The translations under genes and the position numbers were made by a program. 64,000 bases of DNA, from assembly GCF_009363275.1 (NCBI RefSeq), contig NZ_CP045324.1:2046001-2110000 (forward strand), read 5' to 3'. Shown one piece after another: positions 23,270 to 31,752 of this stretch. Under the pieces are notes generated by a model. It made no database searches, had not been told where the DNA came from, and saw only the letters and a list, made by a program, of their open reading frames with translations. This DNA comes from Marinobacter sp. THAF197a. Its GTDB lineage: Bacteria; Pseudomonadota; Gammaproteobacteria; Pseudomonadales; Oleiphilaceae. Position 1 is the stretch's first letter; every line of letters begins with the position of its first letter.

Positions 23270-24790
23270 TTATCTGGTTTTCAATTCGTACAGATCAACA
23301 CGACGATCTTTCAGATTGGTGACTGAGCCTTCGTTACGTACCAATTTGAGTTTCTCCAGGTCCATATCCGAGAACATGATCATTTCAGTGTTTGGTGTGG
23401 TCTCCGCCATCACGGCATCGTGCGGGAATGCGAAGTCAGACGGTGAAAATACGGAGGATTGCGCGTATTGGACGTCCAGGTTCTCTACCTTGGGCAGGTT
23501 GCCGACACTGCCGGTGATCACCACATAACACTCGTTTTCGATGGCGCGGGCCTGGGCACAATGGCGAACCCGCAAGTAGCCGTTTTTGGTGTCGGTCCAG
23601 AAGGGTACACAGATGATGTCCACATCCTGGCTGGCAGCTACGCGCCCGAGCTCCGGGAACTCGATGTCGTAGCAGATCATAATGGCAACCCGGCCAGCAT
23701 CTGTATCGAATACCTGGAACTTGTCGCCGCCTTCAATCACCCAGTCGCGGCGTTCATGGGGCGTGATGTGGATCTTGCGTTGCTCGTCCACCCGTCCGTC
23801 CCGGTGACACAGGTAGGATACGTTGTAGACCCGATCGTTCTCGATCAGGGGCATGGAGCCGGTGATGATGTTGATGTTGTAACTGACCGCCATTTCCGAC
23901 ATCTCATTGCGGAACTGCTCGGTAAACCCGGCTAGAAAACGGATGGCGCGGGTCTGGTCCATCTGGTCGGTCAGGCCCATCAGTGGGGCGTTGAAGAATT
24001 CCGGGAAGAGGGCAAAGTCACTCTTGTAATCAGACAACGCATCTACGAAATACTCAACCTGCTTCAGTACTTCCTCCACTGAGGTGAATTCCCGCATCTG
24101 CCATTGCACGGCGCCCAGGCGAACCTGGGTTTTCTTTACGTTCAGGACCGAGGAGGGCGGGGTGTACAGGATGTTCCGCCATTCCAGCAAGGTGGCATAA
24201 CCCAGCGACTTTTCATCTTCCGGAAGATACTTGTGCATCAAACGGGTTACCTGAAAATCATTGGACAGCTGAAAGGTGAGAATCGGATCGTAGATCTCTT
24301 TGCGGTCGACACGATGGATGTACTCTTCCGGCGTGTACTGTTCAGAATACTTGAAGTAATTGGGGATACGCCCGCCGGCGAGAATAGCCCGCAGGTTCAT
24401 GGAACGGCAAAGTTCCTTGCGGGCTTCATAGAGCCGCCTGCCCAGGCGGTAGCCCCGGTACTCGGGATGAATAAATACATCCAGGCCATAGAGTGAATCT
24501 CCATTGGCGTTATGCCAGATTTTCTCGTTACGGAGGATCAGGTCGTCATAGGCGTGGGGGTTACTGAAGCGCTCGTACTTAACGCATACGGTCAACGCTA
24601 CGGCCACCAGGTGGCCGTTGTCTTCAATACAGATCTGACCGTCCGGGAACTGCTCAACCAACGCCTTGATGGTTTCCTTTGGCCATGCGCCACCGATATC
24701 GTCGTAAACCTCATCCATCAGCTCCTGGAGCTGGCTGTAGTCTTCAAGCGTCAGGTTTCGCAGATTCAGGTGGAGCTCTTCATGGGCCAT
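23270..24790 (-). CDS. GNAT acetyltransferase / carbon-nitrogen hydrolase (nitrilase) fusion
   Basis: This 506-residue protein has a GNAT domain (about 10-175) with acetyl-CoA loop RGYRLGRRLY near 112. A nitrilase-superfamily domain follows (about 222-480). The nitrilase triad is intact: Glu264 (LFPEFF), Lys339 (RKIHITPHE) and Cys373 (MICYDIE). Such fusions are widespread in proteobacteria but no reaction is established; an amide made or sensed by one half and hydrolysed by the other is plausible. AAAGGAG precedes the ATG. It diverges from the chemoreceptor gene. Confidence 0.92.
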   Translation of the reverse strand: MAHEELHLNLRNLTLEDYSQLQELMDEVYDDIGGAWPKETIKALVEQFPDGQICIEDNGHLVAVALTVCVKYERFSNPHAYDDLILRNEKIWHNANGDSLYGLDVFIHPEYRGYRLGRRLYEARKELCRSMNLRAILAGGRIPNYFKYSEQYTPEEYIHRVDRKEIYDPILTFQLSNDFQVTRLMHKYLPEDEKSLGYATLLEWRNILYTPPSSVLNVKKTQVRLGAVQWQMREFTSVEEVLKQVEYFVDALSDYKSDFALFPEFFNAPLMGLTDQMDQTRAIRFLAGFTEQFRNEMSEMAVSYNINIITGSMPLIENDRVYNVSYLCHRDGRVDEQRKIHITPHERRDWVIEGGDKFQVFDTDAGRVAIMICYDIEFPELGRVAASQDVDIICVPFWTDTKNGYLRVRHCAQARAIENECYVVITGSVGNLPKVENLDVQYAQSSVFSPSDFAFPHDAVMAETTPNTEMIMFSDMDLEKLKLVRNEGSVTNLKDRRVDLYELKTR

Positions 24791-24853
24791 CGGGTGTATC
24801 TCCTTTGGTTTGGCAGCCTTGGTTGCCTGTCACTCCATTCTAACAAAGAGTTC

Positions 24854-24880
24854 TAAAGACTTCGCTCAAATTGCCGTTAG
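24854..24880 (+). promoter_or_regulatory. FliA (sigma-28) promoter for the chemoreceptor gene
   Basis: TAAAGACT, an 11-base spacer, then GCCGTTAG matches the FliA consensus TAAAGTTT-N11-GCCGATAA at six of eight positions in each half with the exact spacing. It lies 72 bases before the chemoreceptor start, which fits co-regulation with flagellar and chemotaxis genes. Confidence 0.65.
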
Positions 24881-24951
24881 TCAATTAATTCACATCTATA
24901 ATTGATGAGAAGCTGATCGAAACAACCTCAGTCTTATCGGAGGGACTCCCC

Positions 24952-26838
24952 TTGCAATTCTCATTTTCTCAAAAACTGCTCGTTGCCGTAGGTGCTCTCA
25001 TCATCATGCTGATGGCTGCGTTGACAGTGGCGACGGATATCAGGCTCAGATCGACGACGGATCGATATGTCGATGCGCTGATGGCCGACGCGGTAGAGCA
25101 GAGTACGTCCAGTATTTCCGATTGGCTCAACACTCGCCTGGATATGGCTGAGGCGACGGCCAGCGCCCTTGAGGGCATCCGCACCGACAATATGGCCCGT
25201 ACCCTGATGGAAGCAATGACGCGCGGCGGCAATATTATGGATGTCTATGCCGGCACCGAGGACGGACGGATGCTAATGCGGAGTCCGGAGGTGGAAGCGA
25301 CACTGCCACCTGACTACGACCCCCGCACCCGCCCCTGGTACCAGGGAGCCCAGCGGTTAGGGCGTTCATCATTCACTGAGCCCTACCAGGATGCCAGCAC
25401 TGGCGCGACCATTATCTCCGCCATGGCCCCGATCAAGTCCGGTTTATACAAGGGAGCTGCCGGCATGGATATCGGGCTTGGCACAATTGACCGGATGTTG
25501 TCGACGATCACACTGGCCGATACCGGGTTCGCCGCACTGGTAAACGAGAAAGGCACTGTGCTCTTCTACCCGGACTCAGAGGTGGTCGGAAACAACATTT
25601 CGGACATTATCGGCCAGCGGCCCGCGCTTGATGGCAGTCAACATCAGTTTGATATGGACGGCGCCCGGTGGAGTGTCAGCTTCCACCCGATAGCCGATGC
25701 CCGGGCTGTGGAGTGGTACCTGGTGACGTTTGTGAACGAGGACCTGATCAATGCTCCGATTGTTGAGGCCCGGGTAGGCGGCCTGGTCATTGCCGCTGTG
25801 GGTTTGATTGTTGCCCTGGTGGCGCTGTATTTCGGAATACGACTGCTGATGGTGCCGGTGCGCCGCCTGAATAGCGCGATGTCCAGCATTGCTTCGGGTG
25901 ACGCTGATCTTACCCGCCGACTGGACGATTCCGCTTCGGACGAGTTTGGCGAACTGGCCCAAAGCTTTAACCGGTTTGTGGAGAACATTCAGCAGGTTGT
26001 CCGGGAAGTCAAAGAGGGTAGTGATGACCTGGATGAAAATGTAACCGCCTTGCGCAACACCTCCAGTACCAGCCGTTCGAGCGTTGAAAGCCAGCAGAGC
26101 GAGATTGACATGATTGCCACGGCCATCAACGAAATGTCTGCTGCTGCCGGGGAAATCGCCCAGAACGCACAGCAAACGGCGGAAGCGGCTGAGAATGCCG
26201 ATCAGGAGAGCCGCGAGTCGTTGCTGACGGTGACTGCGTCCCGGGATGCGGTGCAGAAGCTTTCCAATGAGGTTAACGCAGCGGCTGAAGTCATCGACAC
26301 CCTGGGTAAGGATGTGTCGTCCATTACCACGGTGCTGGAGGTTATTCAGGGCATAGCAGAACAGACCAACCTGCTGGCACTGAACGCCGCCATTGAGGCC
26401 GCAAGGGCAGGGGAAGCGGGTCGTGGCTTTGCGGTGGTGGCAGACGAAGTACGCAACCTGGCCCAGAGAACCCAGTCTTCCACTGAGGAAATCAATAACA
26501 TGATCGAGCGTCTGCAGAAAGGCGCCGGCGATGCGGTGGAAGTGATGAAGGCGTCAACGGCGGTGTCTAATGTCAGTATGGAAAAAGCCCAGGACGCCAT
26601 GGAATCACTGAACCGGATTGCCGAGGCCATCACCGCCATCAGCCAGATGACGTCTCAGATTGCCACGGCTTCAGAGGAACAAACCTCGGTTACCGAAGAG
26701 CTGAATGCCTCCATTACCCGGATTGCGGACCAGGGCCAGGAGGCAGCCAAAGCCGCCAGTGAAAACGATGTGTACAGCGGGCACATTGAAACCATCGGCA
26801 GAACATTGAATGAAAAAGTGACCCGCTTCCGCGTATAG
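24952..26838 (+). CDS. Methyl-accepting chemotaxis protein with dCache-type sensor
   Basis: This 628-residue receptor starts with a TTG supported by GGAGGG seven bases upstream. The order is TM1 (about 8-28), a periplasmic Cache-type sensor (about 40-275, with YDPRTRPWYQGA typical of dCache), TM2 (about 283-305), HAMP (about 306-360) and the cytoplasmic signalling domain. The hairpin tip EQTNLLALNAAIEAARAGE lies near 467-485. Ligand is unknown; dCache sensors often bind amino acids or amines. A FliA promoter lies upstream. Confidence 0.95.
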   Translation: MQFSFSQKLLVAVGALIIMLMAALTVATDIRLRSTTDRYVDALMADAVEQSTSSISDWLNTRLDMAEATASALEGIRTDNMARTLMEAMTRGGNIMDVYAGTEDGRMLMRSPEVEATLPPDYDPRTRPWYQGAQRLGRSSFTEPYQDASTGATIISAMAPIKSGLYKGAAGMDIGLGTIDRMLSTITLADTGFAALVNEKGTVLFYPDSEVVGNNISDIIGQRPALDGSQHQFDMDGARWSVSFHPIADARAVEWYLVTFVNEDLINAPIVEARVGGLVIAAVGLIVALVALYFGIRLLMVPVRRLNSAMSSIASGDADLTRRLDDSASDEFGELAQSFNRFVENIQQVVREVKEGSDDLDENVTALRNTSSTSRSSVESQQSEIDMIATAINEMSAAAGEIAQNAQQTAEAAENADQESRESLLTVTASRDAVQKLSNEVNAAAEVIDTLGKDVSSITTVLEVIQGIAEQTNLLALNAAIEAARAGEAGRGFAVVADEVRNLAQRTQSSTEEINNMIERLQKGAGDAVEVMKASTAVSNVSMEKAQDAMESLNRIAEAITAISQMTSQIATASEEQTSVTEELNASITRIADQGQEAAKAASENDVYSGHIETIGRTLNEKVTRFRV

Positions 26839-26876
26839 AAGAGGCTGGCCATGGACGGCCAGCGGGTTACAACCTT

Positions 26877-27809
26877 TCAATCAGGTGAGGCAATCTGGTT
26901 CAGATAATCGAGCCGGCGGCGCAGGTTTTCCAAAGTGTGCCGCCCCACATACATGGATTCCTCGCTGAGGTACGGGTTCTCCAGGGTAATCACTTTGCGC
27001 TTCTCAAGGCCGAGCTCTGTCACTGCGCGACCGAACCAGCGCTTCAAATAAACGGCAAAACTGCCATCTTTAATGGCGCGCTCTATTCCCAGCTGTAACC
27101 GATGGGCGGCTTCCTGGTCGTTTGGAGCGACAAAAAGATAGGATGGCATGTGGTAGGCGAACAAAATGTTGGGTTCGATGACCAGGTCGTCTGCCCGATT
27201 GTGTTCAAGGTCAAACAATACTTCACCAACGCCACGGGCAAAGCATTCAAAACGTTCGTTGCGCAGCATACCAAACAGGATTTCATAGCGGGTGTGCGTA
27301 ACGACATGTAAGCCGTTGGCCTCCAGAATCGGCGTGTCTGGCCAGTGGGAGCCCTGGCCAATCCGGATGTTCCGTGACGTCAAATCGTCAATATTCTGAA
27401 TGCCCTCGAACTGGGGCAGATGCTTTGGTAATACCAAGCACACCCTAAAGCCCAGCAAGCCGCCATCTACCGGCAAGGGAATGGGATTGAGAAATTCCTC
27501 CCGTTCAGTAGTGGTCGCAACATTGGCAATATCCACCAGCCGGTTATTATTGTTGGCCAACTCTCGAAGTACCCGGCCCTGGCTCAGTTCCTCACTGCGA
27601 ACGACCTTGAAGTCGCCGTATTCCGACGTTTTGGCCAGTGCCAGTTCCACCAGTGACCGGATGGCCGGATTATCGTAATTCCGGTACCAGAGAATGAAGG
27701 TGCGCTGGTCATCCGGTTCGGCTGAAACGGCTGGAGCGGGCAAGGACAGGCACAGGGCCAGAAGAAACCCCGGTAGATAACGATGAATAAAACGAGTTCC
27801 TGCAACCAA
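26877..27809 (-). CDS. Periplasmic solute-binding protein (SBP_bac_3-like)
   Basis: This 310-residue protein has a signal peptide (about 1-29, LALCLSLPAPAVSAEPD) and a bilobed binding-protein-type fold. It has no membrane partner nearby and no conserved amino-acid-binding Arg/Asp pair that I can place with confidence. The TTG start follows AAGGAACAAGGC; no ATG exists near the signal peptide. It faces the chemoreceptor gene convergently, which permits but does not prove a sensory pairing. Some such lone binding proteins act in signalling rather than import. Confidence 0.75.
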   Translation of the reverse strand: MVAGTRFIHRYLPGFLLALCLSLPAPAVSAEPDDQRTFILWYRNYDNPAIRSLVELALAKTSEYGDFKVVRSEELSQGRVLRELANNNNRLVDIANVATTTEREEFLNPIPLPVDGGLLGFRVCLVLPKHLPQFEGIQNIDDLTSRNIRIGQGSHWPDTPILEANGLHVVTHTRYEILFGMLRNERFECFARGVGEVLFDLEHNRADDLVIEPNILFAYHMPSYLFVAPNDQEAAHRLQLGIERAIKDGSFAVYLKRWFGRAVTELGLEKRKVITLENPYLSEESMYVGRHTLENLRRRLDYLNQIASPD

Positions 27810-27958
27810 TGCCTTGTTCCTTAAGTGGCGCGCCCCCTAACTGTAGAACAGAATCGGTTACTTAAACCGGACAACTTTCAAAAATACTGTAAAAGATTCT
27901 TGAAGCACGCGCGTTCGGCTGCAATGATCCCGAAAACCCATTCTCTGGAGCCCCGAAT

Positions 27959-28513
27959 ATGGCACTCATTGATACACTTATCGGCACCGCTGGCCAGTGG
28001 GTAACCGCGAGCGACCCGAAAGCCACGCTTCTGCAGCCTGTTGAATGGCTAAAGAAAACCGGTAGCTACGCCACCGTTAACCGCCTGATTGGACTCGCCA
28101 TTCCCTTTGCCCCGCGAAACGGCTTCAGTGTCGAAGAGATGCGCCCCGGTTATGTTCGGGCGAAAATAAAGCTCAAGGGCAACAAGAACCATTTTGGCAG
28201 CCTGTACGCCGGTGCCTATTTCCTGGTGGCGGAGATTCCGGGTGGTGTGCTGTCGCTGTTTGACCTGGGGCCCGCCTACACGCCTATTCTCAAGGAAATG
28301 ACCCTGGAGTTTCTGCAGCCGGCCAATTCGGATGTTACGGTCGAGTTTTCACTGGCGCCGGAAGCGGTTGCCGCCATTCTGGCGGACGCCGATGCCACCG
28401 GCCGGGCAAAGTTCACCCTGGAAGGCAAGCTGAAAGACAAAGAGGGTAACCACGTGGCCACCTCGCTGGCCCATTACCGGGTGCGCAAGAAGGGGTTCAA
28501 GCCTCAGGACTGA
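27959..28513 (+). CDS. DUF4442 hotdog-fold protein
   Basis: This 184-residue protein has the DUF4442/hotdog pattern: FAPRNGFSVEEMRPGYVRAKIKLKGNKNH, then the turn GSLYAGAYFLVAEIPGG and a beta-rich C-terminus ending AHYRVRKK. Hotdog proteins of this sort resemble acyl-CoA thioesterases, but the usual catalytic Asp/Glu is not evident and no activity is established. GGAG precedes the ATG by eight bases. Its 3' end overlaps recQ by 10 bases on the opposite strand. Confidence 0.85.
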   Translation: MALIDTLIGTAGQWVTASDPKATLLQPVEWLKKTGSYATVNRLIGLAIPFAPRNGFSVEEMRPGYVRAKIKLKGNKNHFGSLYAGAYFLVAEIPGGVLSLFDLGPAYTPILKEMTLEFLQPANSDVTVEFSLAPEAVAAILADADATGRAKFTLEGKLKDKEGNHVATSLAHYRVRKKGFKPQD

Positions 28514-30375
28514 GCAATTTCCCGTAGGGTTTGCAGGAAGATCTCGCCATATTTCTCCAGCTTGGCGGCCCCTACGCCGCTGACCTCTGCCAGTTGCTCC
28601 AGGGTTTCCGGGCGGCGTTCCAGCATATCGAACAGGGTTGTGTCGTGGAAAATCACGTAAGGCGGCACACCCTGTTTATCTGCCAGTTCCTTCCGGCAGG
28701 CCCGTAACGCATCCCAACCGGCCTGGTCGGTAATCTGCTCCCGTAGTGCCGGGCCCAAGCGTTTGCCGGCCGATCTGGACGATGCGGATTTTTTGGCCAC
28801 CGGGTCTTTGCGTAACTCGATAGCCTGTTCACCCTTCAGCAGCGGGCGACACTGCTCCGTGAGCTGTAAGGCGCCATAACCCTCCGGATCTGCCCGCAGG
28901 TAACCGTTGGCAACCAGCTGGCGGAATACCGATTTCCATTCGTTAGCCGAGAGTTCGGTACCAATACCGTAAGTGGAGATGGCCTGGTGGCCAGATTGAA
29001 GAATGCGTTCGTTCTCGGAGCCACGCAGCACGTCAATCAGGTAGTTAACGCCAAAACGCTGCCCGGTGCGATACACACAGGACAGCGCCTTTTGCACGGC
29101 CACGGTGCCATCCCAGGTTTCAGGGGGCGTGAGGCAGGTATCGCAATTACCACAGGGCTGCTCCAGTTCATCACCAAAATAACGCAACAGTACCTGGCGG
29201 CGGCAGCGGGTGACTTCGCAGAGGCCAAGCATGGCATCGAGCTTCTGGCGTTCCACCCGTTTAAACTGGTCGTTGCCCTGCGACGCTTCAAGCATCTGCC
29301 TCAACTTAATGACATCCTGCAGGCCGTAAACCATCCAGGCGGTGGACGGCTTGCCGTCCCGGCCAGCCCGGCCGGTTTCCTGATAATAGGCCTCCAGGCT
29401 TTTGGGTAAATCCAGGTGGGCGACAAACCGAACGTCTGGTTTATCAATGCCCATACCAAAGGCAATGGTCGCCACAATGATAACGCCGTCTTCGCGCAGG
29501 AACCGTTCCTGATGGCGGGCCCGGGCTGTGGCATCCAGCCCCGCATGGTAAGGCAGGGCGGTGTAGCCTTTGTCCGCCAGCATCCTGGCGGTGGCGTCTA
29601 CTTTGTTGCGAGACAGGCAATAGACAATCCCGCAATCACCTTCATGTTCCGCTTTAATAAAATCCAACAACTGCTTGTTTGCGTTTGTTTTTGGCGTGAT
29701 CCGATACTGGATATTCGGGCGATCAAAGCCGCTGACAAAGTGCCGGGCGTTGGTCAGGGACAGGCGCTCGGCAATCTCTTTGCGGGTTCGCTCATCCGCC
29801 GTTGCCGTCAGGGCTATCCGCGGGATACCCGGGAACTCACGGGCGAGCATGCTTAACTGAAGGTAGTCGGAACGGAAGTCATGGCCCCACTGGGATACAC
29901 AGTGGGCTTCGTCAATGGCAAACAGCGATAACGATGCGTTGTGTAGTAGCTCTATGGTGCGAGGCTGTATCAGCCGTTCCGGGGCGCAGTAAAGCAAGTC
30001 CAGTTCGCCGGTCATCAGGGCGTATTCGGTGGCACGGGCCTGCTCATAATCCATGGTGGAGTTGAGGAATGCCGCTCTCACACCGAGTTCCCGCAACGCA
30101 GCCACCTGATCCTGCATCAGCGCGATCAGAGGCGAAATAACAATGGCCGTGCCGGGGCGGACCAGCGCGGGCACCTGGTAACAGAGCGATTTACCACCGC
30201 CGGTGGGCATCAGAACCAGGGCATCGCCACCATTTACAACTTCCTGAACAATCTCTCCCTGTAGTAGACGGAAACTCTCATACCCAAAAACCTCATGCAG
30301 TACCTGCTCCGGGCTGCGGTTAGCGGAGGAAGGCGGTTCGCGGGTCAGTTGCTCGAAGTCCTGGTCCGGATACAT
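28504..30375 (-). CDS. recQ: ATP-dependent DNA helicase RecQ
   Basis: This 623-residue 3'-5' helicase acts in recombination and fork repair. It has Walker A PTGGGKSLCYQ, DEAH box AIDEAHCVSQWGHDFR with the RecQ aromatic-rich loop, helicase C motifs (GMGIDKPDVRF, QETGRAGRDG), a zinc-binding region (CEVTRC...CGNCDTC), winged helix and a C-terminal HRDC domain. Length matches E. coli RecQ (about 609). I start at the ATG at 30375 (MYPDQDF); the ORF reads 56 codons further upstream without RecQ-like sequence. Confidence 0.96.
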   Translation of the reverse strand: MYPDQDFEQLTREPPSSANRSPEQVLHEVFGYESFRLLQGEIVQEVVNGGDALVLMPTGGGKSLCYQVPALVRPGTAIVISPLIALMQDQVAALRELGVRAAFLNSTMDYEQARATEYALMTGELDLLYCAPERLIQPRTIELLHNASLSLFAIDEAHCVSQWGHDFRSDYLQLSMLAREFPGIPRIALTATADERTRKEIAERLSLTNARHFVSGFDRPNIQYRITPKTNANKQLLDFIKAEHEGDCGIVYCLSRNKVDATARMLADKGYTALPYHAGLDATARARHQERFLREDGVIIVATIAFGMGIDKPDVRFVAHLDLPKSLEAYYQETGRAGRDGKPSTAWMVYGLQDVIKLRQMLEASQGNDQFKRVERQKLDAMLGLCEVTRCRRQVLLRYFGDELEQPCGNCDTCLTPPETWDGTVAVQKALSCVYRTGQRFGVNYLIDVLRGSENERILQSGHQAISTYGIGTELSANEWKSVFRQLVANGYLRADPEGYGALQLTEQCRPLLKGEQAIELRKDPVAKKSASSRSAGKRLGPALREQITDQAGWDALRACRKELADKQGVPPYVIFHDTTLFDMLERRPETLEQLAEVSGVGAAKLEKYGEIFLQTLREIAQS

Positions 30376-30545
30376 GGTGGTTGTCAGCCTTTGGGCGGGT
30401 GAAGTTCGGGGCGAAATGATACCAGATACTGCCGCTGGAGTGGTCAATACACCTTTTGGGATGGAGGCAAAGCGACAAGAGAAAGGATACAATAGCGCCC
30501 CTTCAGAGACTGTGATTAACCATTTCGAAAAACAACAGGGCATGC

Positions 30546-31751
30546 ATGCAGGAATTTGACGCGATCCGACCTTATTCGGATGAAGAAACCGCCCCCGCGA
30601 TTCAACGCCTGGTTAACGACCCGGATTTCCTGGACATGGTTGGCCGGTTCAAATCACCGGTTGCGGCCAAGTGGGCGCCGGCCCTGCTGAGAATGTTTGT
30701 GAAGCGCTGGCTGGTTCGGAATTTCGGCCACTATCATCGGGTGGATGACTTGCAGGCCGGCTTGTCCGGCTACGTTGGCGACCTGGTTGAAAGTACCACG
30801 TCCAGGGTGACTCATAGCGGCCTGGAAAATCTGAGCAAGAACTCTGCGCACCTGTTTATCTCCAACCATCGGGATATTGTGTTTGACCCGATGGTGGTGA
30901 ACTATCTGCTGTTCCAGAACGGCTTTCACACCACCCGTATTGCCATCGGGGACAACCTGCTGGCAAACCGGGTATTCGCGGAGATGATGCGGCTGAACAA
31001 GAGTTTCGTGGTGCGCCGCAACATGACCAGCCCCCGGGAAATGCGGGATGCCTACCTGACCCTCTCCGGCTTCATCAATCACAGCATTGATACCAACCAC
31101 AGCATCTGGATTGCCCAGCGCGAAGGCCGCGCCAAAGACGGCATCGATGTGACAGACCCGGCCATCATCAAGATGTTCTACATGAGCCGAAAGAAATCCG
31201 GGCTGGAGTTTGACGAAGCCATGAACCGGCTGCACATCGTGCCGGTTTCTATCGCCTATGAATACGACCCCTGCGATGCGGACAAAGCCCGGGAACTGGA
31301 GGTAAGGGCCAGAACGGGCAATTACCAGAAAGCAGAAGGCGAAGATACAAATCAGATAATGAAAGGCCTGACCGGGTACAAGGGGCACGTTCACGTGCAT
31401 TTCGGCGCGCCGATCGCGGATGCGGAGGATAACCCGAGGGCCCTTGCGTCGCGGATCGATCATGAAATGCATGCCAATTATCACCTGCATGCGTCTAACC
31501 TGGTGGCCTACCAGATGCGGGGTGTTCACCCGGAAGCCCACGAGACACCGGGCAGTGTGAGCGAAAGTGTTGTGACAGCGGAAACCTGGTCACCGGCAGA
31601 CCTGGAAGCCGCCAAGGCAGAAATGGAGCGGCGGCTGGAGGCCTGCGATGCGGCCATTCGCCCGTATCTGCTGGATATGTACGCCAACCCGGTGGTGAAC
31701 GCCCTCGCCGCAAACGACATCGGCGAGGCTGTGCTTTCGCCAGCGGAGTAA
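30546..31751 (+). CDS. Glycerol-3-phosphate / lysophosphatidate acyltransferase-like protein
   Basis: This 401-residue protein has PlsC/PlsB-type motifs: the catalytic NHRDIVFDP (NHxxxxD, near 103-111) and the acceptor-binding block IWIAQREGRAKDG (near 190). It lacks the large size of PlsB (about 800) and exceeds PlsC (about 240). The extra C-terminal 150 residues are helical with no recognised domain. It probably acylates a glycerophosphate or lysolipid at the inner membrane face; acyl donor and acceptor are not evident. It diverges from recQ. Confidence 0.82.
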   Translation: MQEFDAIRPYSDEETAPAIQRLVNDPDFLDMVGRFKSPVAAKWAPALLRMFVKRWLVRNFGHYHRVDDLQAGLSGYVGDLVESTTSRVTHSGLENLSKNSAHLFISNHRDIVFDPMVVNYLLFQNGFHTTRIAIGDNLLANRVFAEMMRLNKSFVVRRNMTSPREMRDAYLTLSGFINHSIDTNHSIWIAQREGRAKDGIDVTDPAIIKMFYMSRKKSGLEFDEAMNRLHIVPVSIAYEYDPCDADKARELEVRARTGNYQKAEGEDTNQIMKGLTGYKGHVHVHFGAPIADAEDNPRALASRIDHEMHANYHLHASNLVAYQMRGVHPEAHETPGSVSESVVTAETWSPADLEAAKAEMERRLEACDAAIRPYLLDMYANPVVNALAANDIGEAVLSPAE

Positions 31752-31752
31752 G

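Noticed and set aside
27855..27869. CGGTT/AACCG inverted repeat upstream of the DUF4442 gene
   Set aside because: Only five-base arms; too weak to call an operator.
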